From: Pseudomonas sp. M47T1
GTDB taxonomy: Bacteria > Pseudomonadota > Gammaproteobacteria > Pseudomonadales > Pseudomonadaceae
DNA: 64,000 nt
NCBI RefSeq assembly: GCF_000263855.1
Contig: NZ_AJWX01000013.1
Location: 1 to 64,000, forward strand
Direction of reading: 5' to 3'
Shown here: one piece after another, positions 9,423 to 16,500 of the stretch
Position numbering within the stretch: position 1 is the first letter of the stretch
How the letters are laid out: every line of letters begins with the position of its first letter
Made by a program: the position numbers and the translations under genes
Notes under the pieces: model-generated
The model's database searches: none
What the model was told of the DNA's origin: nothing
What the model saw: only the letters and a program-made list of their open reading frames with translations

Positions 9423-10430
9423 TCAGATGTCGTCAATGCAGGGGTTGCGCTGGGTGCCCAGCTTGGCAATGGTCCCTTCCATCAGGTCGCCGGCTTGCAG
9501 GAAACGGTTGTAGTGGGTGCCATTGCCCGAGGGCGAGCCGCTGCAGATCAGGTCACCGGGCAGCAGCTGCACGCTCTGGGAGATGAATTCGATAATGCGC
9601 GCCACGTCGAAGATCATGTCGGCGGTGCTTTCGTCCTGCATCACCTGGCCATTGAGGCGCAGGGTCAGTTGCAGCTCTTGGGGGTTGCCCACATAGGCCG
9701 CTGGCACCAGGTAGGGGCCCATGGGCAGGAACGTTGGCGCGTTCTTGCTGCTCAGCCAGTCCATGCCCATTTGCGGGATGTCGGGGCGGAACACCTTGGT
9801 GCGCTCGGTAAGATCGTTGACCACCACGTAGCCGGCCACGTGTTCCAGGGCCTGGTCGCGGCTGACGCGGTAGGCGGGCTTGCCGATGACTACGCCCAGC
9901 TCCAGTTCCCAGTCGGGCTTTTTCGCCCCGGCCGGAATGATGATGGGGTCGAAGGGGCCAGTGACGGTGGAGGCCACTTTGTTGAATACGAACGGCTTGC
10001 CTTCACGGGCGCGCTTGTTCATCAGGTCCACGGCGTAGGCGCGGCGCTGGGTGTTGTCCATGCCGTCGGTTTCGAACTGCGGGTCGTCGACGATCAGGTC
10101 CACCACGTGCTTGTGGTAGTTGGCGCCGGAACAGAAAATCTGCCGGGGCAGGTCCACCGGGGCGTGGTACTGCACCTGGTCCAGGGTGAGGAACGCCAGG
10201 CCGCAGTCGTCGGCGGCCAATTGCCGGGCCAGGGGGTCCAGGTGCGCGAAGTTGTGCTCCCAGTCTTCCAGCAGGCCCAGCACACTGTGGGCGCCACGCA
10301 GTGGGGCGAGGTGCGCCAGGGCGGCCACGGCGATAACCTTGTTGGCCACCACCAGGCCTGCGAAGCGCGGGCTGCCGGCGGCGGAAAAGGTGCCCAGGGC
10401 AAAGGGCGTTTCGATCGATGGATGAGTCAT
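9423..10430 (-). CDS. fumarylacetoacetate hydrolase (FAH) family protein
   Basis: This 335-residue protein has the FAH C-terminal catalytic fold. The motif CSGANYHKHVVD leads into the fold, the ELELGVVIG stretch supplies the acidic metal ligands, and VVNDLTERTK supplies the conserved Asp. GDLICSGSPSGNG is the usual family end motif. FAH enzymes hydrolyse C-C bonds of 1,3-diketo acids or isomerise ring-fission products. The start at 10430 is preceded by GGAGACAAT, a good ribosome site. The frame continues upstream to 10490 but without support. It is the first gene of the lower operon and has its own LysR-type box 73 bp upstream, inside the 3' end of the Rieske gene. It probably processes the dioxygenase product. 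Confidence 0.88.
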   Translation of the reverse strand: MTHPSIETPFALGTFSAAGSPRFAGLVVANKVIAVAALAHLAPLRGAHSVLGLLEDWEHNFAHLDPLARQLAADDCGLAFLTLDQVQYHAPVDLPRQIFCSGANYHKHVVDLIVDDPQFETDGMDNTQRRAYAVDLMNKRAREGKPFVFNKVASTVTGPFDPIIIPAGAKKPDWELELGVVIGKPAYRVSRDQALEHVAGYVVVNDLTERTKVFRPDIPQMGMDWLSSKNAPTFLPMGPYLVPAAYVGNPQELQLTLRLNGQVMQDESTADMIFDVARIIEFISQSVQLLPGDLICSGSPSGNGTHYNRFLQAGDLMEGTIAKLGTQRNPCIDDI

Positions 10431-10480
10431 TATTGTCTCCACTGTCGTGCAATGAGCTTCAGGGCTGGCGAGGGATTTGA

Positions 10481-10870
10481 CTAATCGCATGTTCGGATGC
10501 GATGTATCGGCGATCGCGATACCTCCCTGCCGCCCGGTTTGCTGTGTTCAAGCATCAGCCAGCCGTCTTCGATATGGTGCGCCAGGGCCTGCAGGCGTTC
10601 GCCCAGGCAGGGCCCGTAGACGCACTCACCGCTCAGCGGCAAAAATTGCGCGCCGTGGGCGTAGCAGATGATTCGTTGGCCATCGGCGGACAGGTAACGG
10701 TCCTTGCGGTACTCCAGGGGCACGTCCAGGTGCGGGCAGCTGTTGCTGTACACCCGCACCAGGCCGCCGTGGCGCAGGGCAAACACCGTGTCGCTGCCCA
10801 CCCCATGGGGGTCGAACCCGCGTGACTGGCCTTCTACCAGTTGTTCCAGCGGGCACAGGGCGATGGCCAT
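10481..10870 (-). CDS. Rieske [2Fe-2S] ferredoxin-like protein (FdeD-like)
   Basis: The product has 129 residues. The cluster-binding motifs are CPH (C-x-H) and, further along, CYAH (C-x-x-H), the spacing of a Rieske-type ferredoxin. It has no catalytic oxygenase domain, so it is a small electron carrier or protective ferredoxin. Such ferredoxins often keep extradiol dioxygenase iron reduced. It follows the VOC dioxygenase by three bases. The last 15 or so residues after SKPGG are highly basic and unlike the family. They are encoded by the palindromic regulatory element of the downstream promoter, so this tail is probably read-through of the operator. Confidence 0.87.
   Translation of the reverse strand: MAIALCPLEQLVEGQSRGFDPHGVGSDTVFALRHGGLVRVYSNSCPHLDVPLEYRKDRYLSADGQRIICYAHGAQFLPLSGECVYGPCLGERLQALAHHIEDGWLMLEHSKPGGREVSRSPIHRIRTCD
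10504..10522 (-). promoter_or_regulatory. LysR/NodD-type box S1 upstream of the FAH-hydroxylase operon
   Basis: The sequence GTATCGGCGATCGCGATAC has perfect six-base arms around seven bases and contains ATC-N9-GAT, the geometry of NodD/NahR-type regulator boxes. A second dyad, ATCGCAT-N6-ATGCGAT, lies directly beside it at 10484-10503, and TGACTAATCG starts at 10478. It lies 73 bp upstream of the FAH start and inside the Rieske coding 3' end. The same element recurs at 11939, 16048 and, weaker, 13154. Confidence 0.75.
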
Positions 10871-10873
10871 GGC

Positions 10874-11812
10874 TTAACCCTGCTTCGGCGGCGGGCCGCC
10901 TGGCGCCCACTTCTCGCGGCCGGTAAACAGGAACAGCTGCGAATTGTCCGCCGACATCGGCGCCTGGCGTGCGGCCCAGTCATCGTCGTGCTTGTCCATG
11001 TCGGCGTCGTACTCGATGTGGCAGCCCAGCGGGCTGTTGAAGTACCAGAACCAATTGGAGCCCAACAGGTGACGGCCCGGCCCCCAGAAGCTGGTCCAGC
11101 CCTTGGCGGCGAAGCGGGTGCCAGCCAGCAGTACTTCGGTGCCGCTGCCCAGGTGGAAGGTGAAATGCTCGCAGCCCTTCATGTGCGGTGGCGTCTGGAT
11201 CATGAACAGGCAGTGGTGGTCATCCGCCCCTGCCGGGCGCATGAACGGGCCCACGCCGACAAAGCTATCGGTGGTGCGGAAGCCCAGGCGATGGTAGAAG
11301 GCCTCGGCCTTGGCCGCGTCGGGCACGAAATACACCACGTGGGACAGGGTGCGCGGCACCGCCGGCATGTCCGGGCTGATGCCGATCTGGTTCAGCGGCC
11401 GCTGCGGGGCACTGCCCGGGGCGTTGGTGAGGTCGGCGCTGGCCACCAGCTCGCGGCGCACGCTGACCTGGAAGGCGATGGCAAAGCCCATATCGTCCAC
11501 GCAGTGCAACGCACCATTGGCGTCGCGGCTGACGCTGCGGTCGCGGGCCAGTTCGTCTTCGATAGCGTCCAGGTCGGCGGCGCTGGCCACGCCGTACACG
11601 GTTTCGCGTATCGATGGCGAGGGGCCGAAACCGGGCGGCAACTGCGCGTCGTCGGCGCGGCGGATAATGATCGCGGTACCGTCCATGGCTTCAAAACGTC
11701 CGCCTGCGTCGCTCACATCCAGCGGTGTCAGGCCGTAGTCGGTCAGGCAGGCGGTACAGGCGGGCACATCGTCCACGCCAAACACCAGGGCATCGAGGCC
11801 TAGGATACTCAT
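10874..11812 (-). CDS. VOC-superfamily extradiol ring-cleavage dioxygenase (FdeC-like)
   Basis: The product has 312 residues in two betaalphabetabetabeta (VOC) modules, roughly 1-130 and 153-285. The second module has a complete facial triad: H158 in LSHVVYF, H216 in CEHFTFHLG, and E267 in CHIEYDAD, as in type I extradiol dioxygenases such as BphC. The expected reaction is Fe(II)-dependent meta cleavage of a catechol-like ring. The start at 11812 is the first residue of the VOC fold. The longer frame to 12172 runs through the promoter region and antisense to the LysR gene. It leads the operon with the Rieske protein. A ring-A cleavage of a hydroxylated flavonoid is inferred by analogy with the fde pathway. 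Confidence 0.85.
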   Translation of the reverse strand: MSILGLDALVFGVDDVPACTACLTDYGLTPLDVSDAGGRFEAMDGTAIIIRRADDAQLPPGFGPSPSIRETVYGVASAADLDAIEDELARDRSVSRDANGALHCVDDMGFAIAFQVSVRRELVASADLTNAPGSAPQRPLNQIGISPDMPAVPRTLSHVVYFVPDAAKAEAFYHRLGFRTTDSFVGVGPFMRPAGADDHHCLFMIQTPPHMKGCEHFTFHLGSGTEVLLAGTRFAAKGWTSFWGPGRHLLGSNWFWYFNSPLGCHIEYDADMDKHDDDWAARQAPMSADNSQLFLFTGREKWAPGGPPPKQG

Positions 11813-11938
11813 GCAAACCACTCCATTGAAATTATGATACGGACACAGGCTGTATCCGGTGGCATGCCCGGCAAACCGGGATGCGGTACAGAGTGGCGCG
11901 GTGCTTGGCAGCTGACTAATCGTGAGTGGGGATGGGAT

Positions 11939-11957
11939 GTATCGGCGTTGGCGATAC
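11939..11957. promoter_or_regulatory. LysR/NodD-type box S2 in the divergent VOC / LysR intergenic region
   Basis: The sequence GTATCGGCGTTGGCGATAC has six-base arms, a seven-base centre and ATC-N9-GAT. TGACTAATCG starts 26 bases to the left, exactly as at S1, and both are followed by CTC. The box is 126 bp from the VOC start on one side and 78 bp from the LysR start on the other, so it can serve both activation of the operon and autoregulation. The rest of the 11813-12035 gap holds no other gene. Confidence 0.78.
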
Positions 11958-12035
11958 CTCGGGTCGGGGTTGACGCGTCGATGGTTTCGCGTGAATGTAT
12001 CGACAAAATAACTACAAGAACCGTGAGCACATGCC

Positions 12036-12959
12036 ATGCGCTTCAACCACCTGGACTTGAACCTGTTGGTCGCCCTCGACATCCTGCTCGAGGAGCAGAA
12101 CATCACCCGCGCCGCCGAGCGCCTGCACATGACCCAATCGGCCACCAGTGGCGTGCTGGGCCGCCTGCGCACCTATTTCGAAGATGAACTGCTGGTGCAG
12201 GTGGGCCGCAAGATGCAGCCCACGCCCTACGCCCTGGAGTTGATGGAACCGGTGCGCGACGTGCTGCTGAAGATTCGTTCGTCCATCACCAGCAAACCGG
12301 CTTTCGACCCGTCCACCAGCAAGCGCCACTTCCGCCTGGTAACCTCCGATTACCTGATCAGCGTGCTGCTGGCCCAGGTGATCGAGAAAATCAGCCAGGA
12401 AGCGCCGTCCATCACCTTCGAAATGCTTGGCCCTGGCGACAACTCCAGCGAACTGCTGGTGCGCGGCGAAGTGGACCTGATGATCGTGCCCGAACGCTAC
12501 GTACTCGAAGACCACCCCTCGCAACTGCTGTTCGAGGAAGAGCACGTGTGCGCCGTGTGGAACGGCAACACCCAGGTGGGCGAGAGCCTGACGCTTGAGC
12601 AGTACATGGACATGGGCCACGTGTCGGTAGGCTTTGGCCGCACCCGGCACATGAGCATCGAGGAGTGGTTCATGAACCAGTACGGCTTCAGCCGCCGCCT
12701 GGAAGTGATCACCAACGACTTCAACACCCTGCCCCAGCTGATCATCGGCACCCAGCGCGTAGCCACCATGCACGGGCGCCTGGCGCGTTTATACGCCAAG
12801 CATCTGCCGCTGCGCATCCTGCCCACACCGGTGAAGATCCCACTGATGCGCGAGTTCATGCTGTGGCACCGGACCATGGAAGGCGACCCGATGCACCGGT
12901 GGCTGAGGGAGCAGATCGGAGGGATCATTCTGGGCTTGGAGCAGCCGTTGGCGGCGTGA
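12036..12959 (+). CDS. LysR-type regulator, NodD-like (FdeR-like)
   Basis: This 307-residue LysR protein starts MRFNHLDLNLLVALD and has the helix-turn-helix around residues 20-40 (NITRAAERLHMTQSATS). The N-terminal wording, the YFEDELLVQVGRKMQPTP segment and the C-terminal HVSVGFGRTRH and ATMHGRLARLY stretches are those of NodD, the flavonoid-responsive activator of rhizobial nodulation genes, rather than of general LysR proteins. NodD-type regulators bind ATC-N9-GAT boxes, which is the geometry found around it. It is divergent from the VOC operon with box S2 between them. It is the probable activator of the whole island, with a flavonoid-like inducer inferred. Confidence 0.88.
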   Translation: MRFNHLDLNLLVALDILLEEQNITRAAERLHMTQSATSGVLGRLRTYFEDELLVQVGRKMQPTPYALELMEPVRDVLLKIRSSITSKPAFDPSTSKRHFRLVTSDYLISVLLAQVIEKISQEAPSITFEMLGPGDNSSELLVRGEVDLMIVPERYVLEDHPSQLLFEEEHVCAVWNGNTQVGESLTLEQYMDMGHVSVGFGRTRHMSIEEWFMNQYGFSRRLEVITNDFNTLPQLIIGTQRVATMHGRLARLYAKHLPLRILPTPVKIPLMREFMLWHRTMEGDPMHRWLREQIGGIILGLEQPLAA

Positions 12960-13056
12960 TCGCGGGCTGTTTTTTAACCGCTGCCGTCAGGCTGCGCGGG
13001 GCCCTGCCGCAGATCTTCACGACTACAGAACGGCGGTGTAACAGAACTGCCTACTG

Positions 13057-13103
13057 TGGGAGCGGACTTGCCAGCGAGTTTTCAGGGCCTTGCCAGCTCC
13101 CAC
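13057..13103. repeat. REP-like inverted repeat
   Basis: A GTGGGAGC element with GGACTTGCCAGCGAG pairs with a downstream GCCAGCTCCCAC, the form of common Pseudomonas REP sequences. It lies in the 298 bp between the LysR and amidohydrolase genes and may end LysR transcription. A second partial element (CCGCTGCCGTCAGGCTGCG) begins near 12979. Confidence 0.6.
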
Positions 13104-13153
13104 CGTATTCCCGCGTAGCGGCCGCTGCCGCAGGTGTTCCGGTATCAGCCCAG

Positions 13154-13172
13154 CCATCGACCCTATCAATAC
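13154..13172 (+). promoter_or_regulatory. LysR/NodD-type box S4 (imperfect) upstream of the amidohydrolase
   Basis: On the minus strand the sequence reads GTATTGATAGGGTCGATGG, matching the core of box S3 (GTATTG-N7-CGATAC) except for the last two bases. It lies 85 bp before the amidohydrolase start, the same distance range as the other boxes. The flanking TGACTAATCG part is not conserved, so this is the weakest of the four. Confidence 0.5.
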
Positions 13173-13257
13173 CCACCCATCAACCCAATCTGTTTCCCCC
13201 CTGCCCCGTGCCTCGTTAGCCTCGCTCCATACTCATAACAACAGCGAGCACGCCCCG

Positions 13258-14607
13258 ATGAGCGCCCTTCACCTGCACTGCAAGATGCTGTTTGACAGCA
13301 CCAGCCTGACACCCCGTACCCAGCAGACGCTGATCGCCGAGAACGGCGTGCTGACCTACGTGGGGCCCACTGCCCAGGCGCCGACGCCTCAGCCCGGTGA
13401 CACCCTGGTCGACGCCAGCGAGCACTTTGTGATGCCCGGGCTGGTAGACGTGCATACCCACCTGGCGTTTGGCAACGCCCAGAGCGAGGAAGACATTGAC
13501 CTGTGGACCAGCGATGAGTTTCGTGCCCTGCGTGGCATGTTCTTCGCCCAGCACGTGCTGGCCGCCGGTGTTACCAGCATGGTCTGCCCCGGTGACAGCG
13601 GCCAGTTGAGCATTTCGGTGCGCAATGCCATCAACGCTGGGTTGTTCGATGGCCCGCGAGTGGCGGCCAGCAGCCGCGTGATCACCAACCGCCAGAGCCT
13701 CAACGACTGGTTCCCCAGCCGCGTCGGCGCGCCGGAATTCTTTACCGCGCGCCTGGTCACCAGCCGCAGCGAAGCCATCGCCGAGATCCGTACCCAGGCC
13801 AAGGATGGCGTGGACCTGATCAAGATCGCCATGGACGGCACCCACCGCCGCCCCGACGGTTCGATCATTGCCGCGTTCACCGCCGATGAAACCAAAGAGA
13901 TGGTCGAGGAAGCCCACCGCCTGGGCTGCAAGGTGGCCACTCACGCCTACGGCCGCGAAGCGGTGTTGTACGCGGCCAAGGCTGGCGTGGACCTGGTGTT
14001 CCATGCGTTCTACATGGACGACGACTGCATCGAGGCGCTGCTGGACGCCGGCAGTATCCTGGCACCGACCATGACCTTTCCACAGAACACCGTGGACTTC
14101 TGTCAGCCCCATGACCCGGCCGTCACCACCGGTTACGCCGGCTATTGCGCACGCACCCTGGAGGTAGGTTCGGCGGTACTCAGGCGCGCCAAGGCCGCCG
14201 GCGTGCCGTTCGCCTGTGGCAGTGACTCGGGCTTTGCCGTGACCCCGTACGGCGAATGGCATGCCCGCGAGCTGGAGTTGCTGGTCAAGCGCATTGGCTT
14301 CACCCCAGCCGAAGCCTTGTACGCCGCCACCAACGTCGGCGCCCGCTGCATGCCCAAAGGCGACACCCTGGGCAGCCTGGCCGTGGGCAAGCAAGCCGAC
14401 TTCCTGGTGCTGGACAGCTCGCCGCTGGACGATATCCGCGTGCTGCAGGACCGCAGCCGCTTCAAGGCCGTGTACAAGGCCGGGCAGCCAGTGAACCTCA
14501 GCCGCAGCCCCTACAACCCCAAACAGGTCTCGGACTTCAACTCGCTGAAGTGGACCGATCTCTACACCCGCGACCGCGTCGCCCAACTGGGGAAATGGAC
14601 CGTATGA
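13258..14607 (+). CDS. metal-dependent amidohydrolase
   Basis: The product is 449 residues with the amidohydrolase-superfamily TIM barrel. The HxH metal motif is in VDVHTHLAFG (about residues 64-73). Further ligands are in THAYGREA and VFHAFYMDD, and the late catalytic Asp is in ACGSDSGF. It resembles imidazolonepropionase/prolidase-type members that hydrolyse cyclic amides or lactone-like C-O and C-C bonds. The start at 13258 gives the usual short beta-strand N-terminus. The longer frame to 13090 reads through a REP element and box S4. The stop overlaps the next start (ATGA). Within the island it may open a lactone or cleave an acyl intermediate. Confidence 0.86.
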   Translation: MSALHLHCKMLFDSTSLTPRTQQTLIAENGVLTYVGPTAQAPTPQPGDTLVDASEHFVMPGLVDVHTHLAFGNAQSEEDIDLWTSDEFRALRGMFFAQHVLAAGVTSMVCPGDSGQLSISVRNAINAGLFDGPRVAASSRVITNRQSLNDWFPSRVGAPEFFTARLVTSRSEAIAEIRTQAKDGVDLIKIAMDGTHRRPDGSIIAAFTADETKEMVEEAHRLGCKVATHAYGREAVLYAAKAGVDLVFHAFYMDDDCIEALLDAGSILAPTMTFPQNTVDFCQPHDPAVTTGYAGYCARTLEVGSAVLRRAKAAGVPFACGSDSGFAVTPYGEWHARELELLVKRIGFTPAEALYAATNVGARCMPKGDTLGSLAVGKQADFLVLDSSPLDDIRVLQDRSRFKAVYKAGQPVNLSRSPYNPKQVSDFNSLKWTDLYTRDRVAQLGKWTV

Positions 14608-15047
14608 ACCACCTCGACCTGCACACTGCCACCCTCATCGCCAGCCAGGCCATCGCCAGCGGCCGCGAACTCGGCCTGCGTCCGTTGGCCGCTGCCGTGC
14701 TGGACGCCGCCGGCCACCCACTGGCTGTGCTGCGCGACGAACAAGCGAGCTTCCTGCGCCCGCAGATCGCCACCGGCAAGGCCCGCGGTTGCCTGGGCAT
14801 GGGCCTGGGCGGCCGCGAACTGGCCCGCCGAGCCCAGGCCATGCCGGCCTTCTTCGATGCCATCAACAGCCTCACCGACGGCCAGGTGATTCCGGTGGCC
14901 GGCGGCGTGCTGATCCGCAACGCCCAGGGCGCGCTGCTGGGCGCCATCGGCATCAGCGGCGACACCTCCGACAACGATGAACGCTGCGCCCTGGCCGCCC
15001 TCGACACGGCCGGCCTTGTGGCCGATACCGGAGACGCTCAGGCCTGA
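14604..15047 (+). CDS. HbpS/GlcG-like (DUF336) small protein
   Basis: The product has 147 residues of the GlcG/HbpS family (PF03928). The family pattern is visible in AAVLDAAGHPLAVLRDE, the TGKARGCLGMG segment and the VIPVAGGVLIRN strand. Members are haem-binding or cofactor-protecting proteins and several sit inside aromatic or diol catabolic operons. It is translationally coupled to the amidohydrolase by an ATGA overlap. Its last ten bases overlap tail-to-tail with the convergent LysR gene. A helper role for the pathway enzymes is possible, but no catalytic function can be read. Confidence 0.85.
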   Translation: MNHLDLHTATLIASQAIASGRELGLRPLAAAVLDAAGHPLAVLRDEQASFLRPQIATGKARGCLGMGLGGRELARRAQAMPAFFDAINSLTDGQVIPVAGGVLIRNAQGALLGAIGISGDTSDNDERCALAALDTAGLVADTGDAQA

Positions 15048-15967
15048 TTGAGCAACGTGGCCTGCTCCACCAGCAGGCCGCGAAACCAGGCCAGTGCCGG
15101 ATCATCCTGCTGATAGGGGTGCCACTGCATGACCTGCAAGGCCCGCGGCAACGCCAGCGGCGCCGGCACAATACGCACCCCCTGCACCGTGGCAAACTGC
15201 TCAGCCTGACGCCGAAACAGCGTCGCAACCCGGTCGCTGCCCGCCACGAACGCCGGCATCAACGCAAAACTCTCCACCGCCACCCCCACTTTGCGCTCGA
15301 TACCCTGCTCGGCCAGGTACGCCGCATCCATCGCCAGGGTACGCCCGTCGGCAAACTCACGCACCACATGCTCGGCCTTGCGATACGCCGCAAGGTTCAG
15401 CCCTTGCGCGTGAACCGCAGACTGGGCACAGACAATGCAGCACCACTGATCCACCAGCAGCGGTACGTGGGGGTAGTCGGTGTTGAGCCGGCGCTGGGGC
15501 ACGATCACACAGTCGCTGCGCCGGTAATCCAGCGCCTCGCTGACCACATCACTGCCCCGCGGTTGCGGCAAATCGCGCAGGGCCAGGCGTACCCCCGGCG
15601 CCACCTGCGCCAGCACGCGGCTGACCACCGGCATCAATACCGCCGCCACATAGTCGGACGCCACCACCGTGAAACGCCGCTGACACAGCCCGGGGTCGAA
15701 GGCCTGAGGCGCCTCGATGATCTCCCGGGTCAACGCCAGTGCCTCACGCACCTTGGGCAACAACACCTGCGCCCGCGCCGTCGGCTCCAACCGCCGGCCC
15801 ACCGCCACCAGCAACGGATCATTGAAATGCTCGCGCAACCGCCCCAGTGCCGAACTGGTGGCCGACTGGCCCAGGTTGAGGCGCTCGGCGGCGCGGGTGA
15901 CGTTGCACTCGGTAAGCAAAGCTTCGAGGGCCACCAGCAGATTGAGGTCGAGGCGTTGGTAGCGCAT
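15038..15967 (-). CDS. second LysR-type regulator, NodD-like
   Basis: The product has 309 residues and starts MRYQRLDLNLLVALEALL, with the helix-turn-helix NVTRAAERLNLGQSATSS. It is clearly related to the regulator at 12036 in the DNA-binding part (LDLNLLVALE, SATSSALGRLREHF) but is divergent in the effector domain (from about residue 90), so it may sense a different ligand. The start at 15967 matches the family N-terminus. The longer frame to 16231 runs through box S3. Box S3 lies 80 bp upstream, suggesting that it is controlled by itself or by its paralogue. Confidence 0.87.
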   Translation of the reverse strand: MRYQRLDLNLLVALEALLTECNVTRAAERLNLGQSATSSALGRLREHFNDPLLVAVGRRLEPTARAQVLLPKVREALALTREIIEAPQAFDPGLCQRRFTVVASDYVAAVLMPVVSRVLAQVAPGVRLALRDLPQPRGSDVVSEALDYRRSDCVIVPQRRLNTDYPHVPLLVDQWCCIVCAQSAVHAQGLNLAAYRKAEHVVREFADGRTLAMDAAYLAEQGIERKVGVAVESFALMPAFVAGSDRVATLFRRQAEQFATVQGVRIVPAPLALPRALQVMQWHPYQQDDPALAWFRGLLVEQATLLNQA

Positions 15968-16047
15968 GGGGCGTCCGTGGGTAAAGGGCCAGTGGGCACC
16001 ATAGCCAGCGCTAGGGCTGCGGACCAATCGAGATGCGTGGGGGGCAG

Positions 16048-16066
16048 GTATTGGTGGTGTCGATAC
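16048..16066 (-). promoter_or_regulatory. LysR/NodD-type box S3 upstream of the second LysR gene
   Basis: The sequence GTATTGGTGGTGTCGATAC is the same palindrome with one arm changed (GTATTG). GACCAATCG, starting at 16022, corresponds to the GACTAATCG flank seen at S1 and S2. It is 80 bp from the LysR start. Confidence 0.68.
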
Positions 16067-16091
16067 CTGGTGCTTATAGTCGCTGGGGCGG

Positions 16092-16328
16092 CTACCGCTC
16101 AGGCGAGGTGCAGGCCACAGCCACAGGCAATACTTGTATATCGACCCGGCGATTGGAGGCTCGTCCCCACTCGGTGTCGTGACCGGCAACCGGTTGGCTG
16201 GCCGCGAGCCCTTGTACGGCGAAGCAGCCATCGGGAATGTCGCTCATGCTGTGCATCCAGTCGCGCACGGCCACGGCACGGCCAAGGGACAGGCGCGGAT
16301 GGCGCTGAACCGTTGGGCACCTCACCAC
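16092..16328 (-). pseudogene. remnant of an OmpA-family C-terminal domain
   Basis: A 78-codon open frame reads like the end of an OmpA/MotB peptidoglycan-binding domain. It has LSLGRAVAVRDWM, then FAVQGLAASQPVAGHDTEWG followed by RASNRRVDIQVLP, i.e. the family pattern RA-x-x-V ... G-x-G/A-x-x-x-P ... N/D-T-x-x-G-R-A-x-N-R-R-V. The first half of the domain and any anchor or signal are missing, and the DNA upstream is AT-rich and non-coding. It is most likely a decayed gene fragment left in the gap between the LysR gene and the sulfur operon. It could still be translated from its first ATG, but nothing supports this. Confidence 0.55.
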
Positions 16329-16436
16329 AACTATGCATAAATATAATATTCATAATTTGTTAGATTCCTGTTTTTAATAATTACCTTAGAAGAAAATCGA
16401 ATTTCACAGCGCCGCATCCTGCCTTTATGTTCATCA
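16322..16436 (+). promoter_or_regulatory. AT-rich promoter region of the sulfur operon
   Basis: This stretch is strikingly AT-rich against the GC-rich surroundings, with many TATAAT-like and TTAATAAT-like words between 16336 and 16405. It lies 60-180 bp before the flavin monooxygenase gene. Promoters of sulfur-starvation genes under CysB control are often this AT-rich, so CysB control is a reasonable guess. I see no site good enough to name. Confidence 0.4.
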
Positions 16437-16500
16437 TCAATGACCGACCCCACGCCCGGCGGAGGCCCCTGACCACGCTCGCCCCCTAAAGGAAGCCCCC

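Noticed and set aside
4730-9586. Very long plus-strand open frame of about 1600 codons
   Set aside because: It is the antisense shadow of the hydroxylase, DUF1302, DUF1329 and YCF48 genes. The composition is Gly/Val/Ala/His-rich without domains, as expected opposite GC-rich genes.
10874-12172. Extended VOC dioxygenase start at 12172
   Set aside because: It would cover the divergent promoter with box S2 and run antisense into the LysR gene. The VOC fold begins at 11812.
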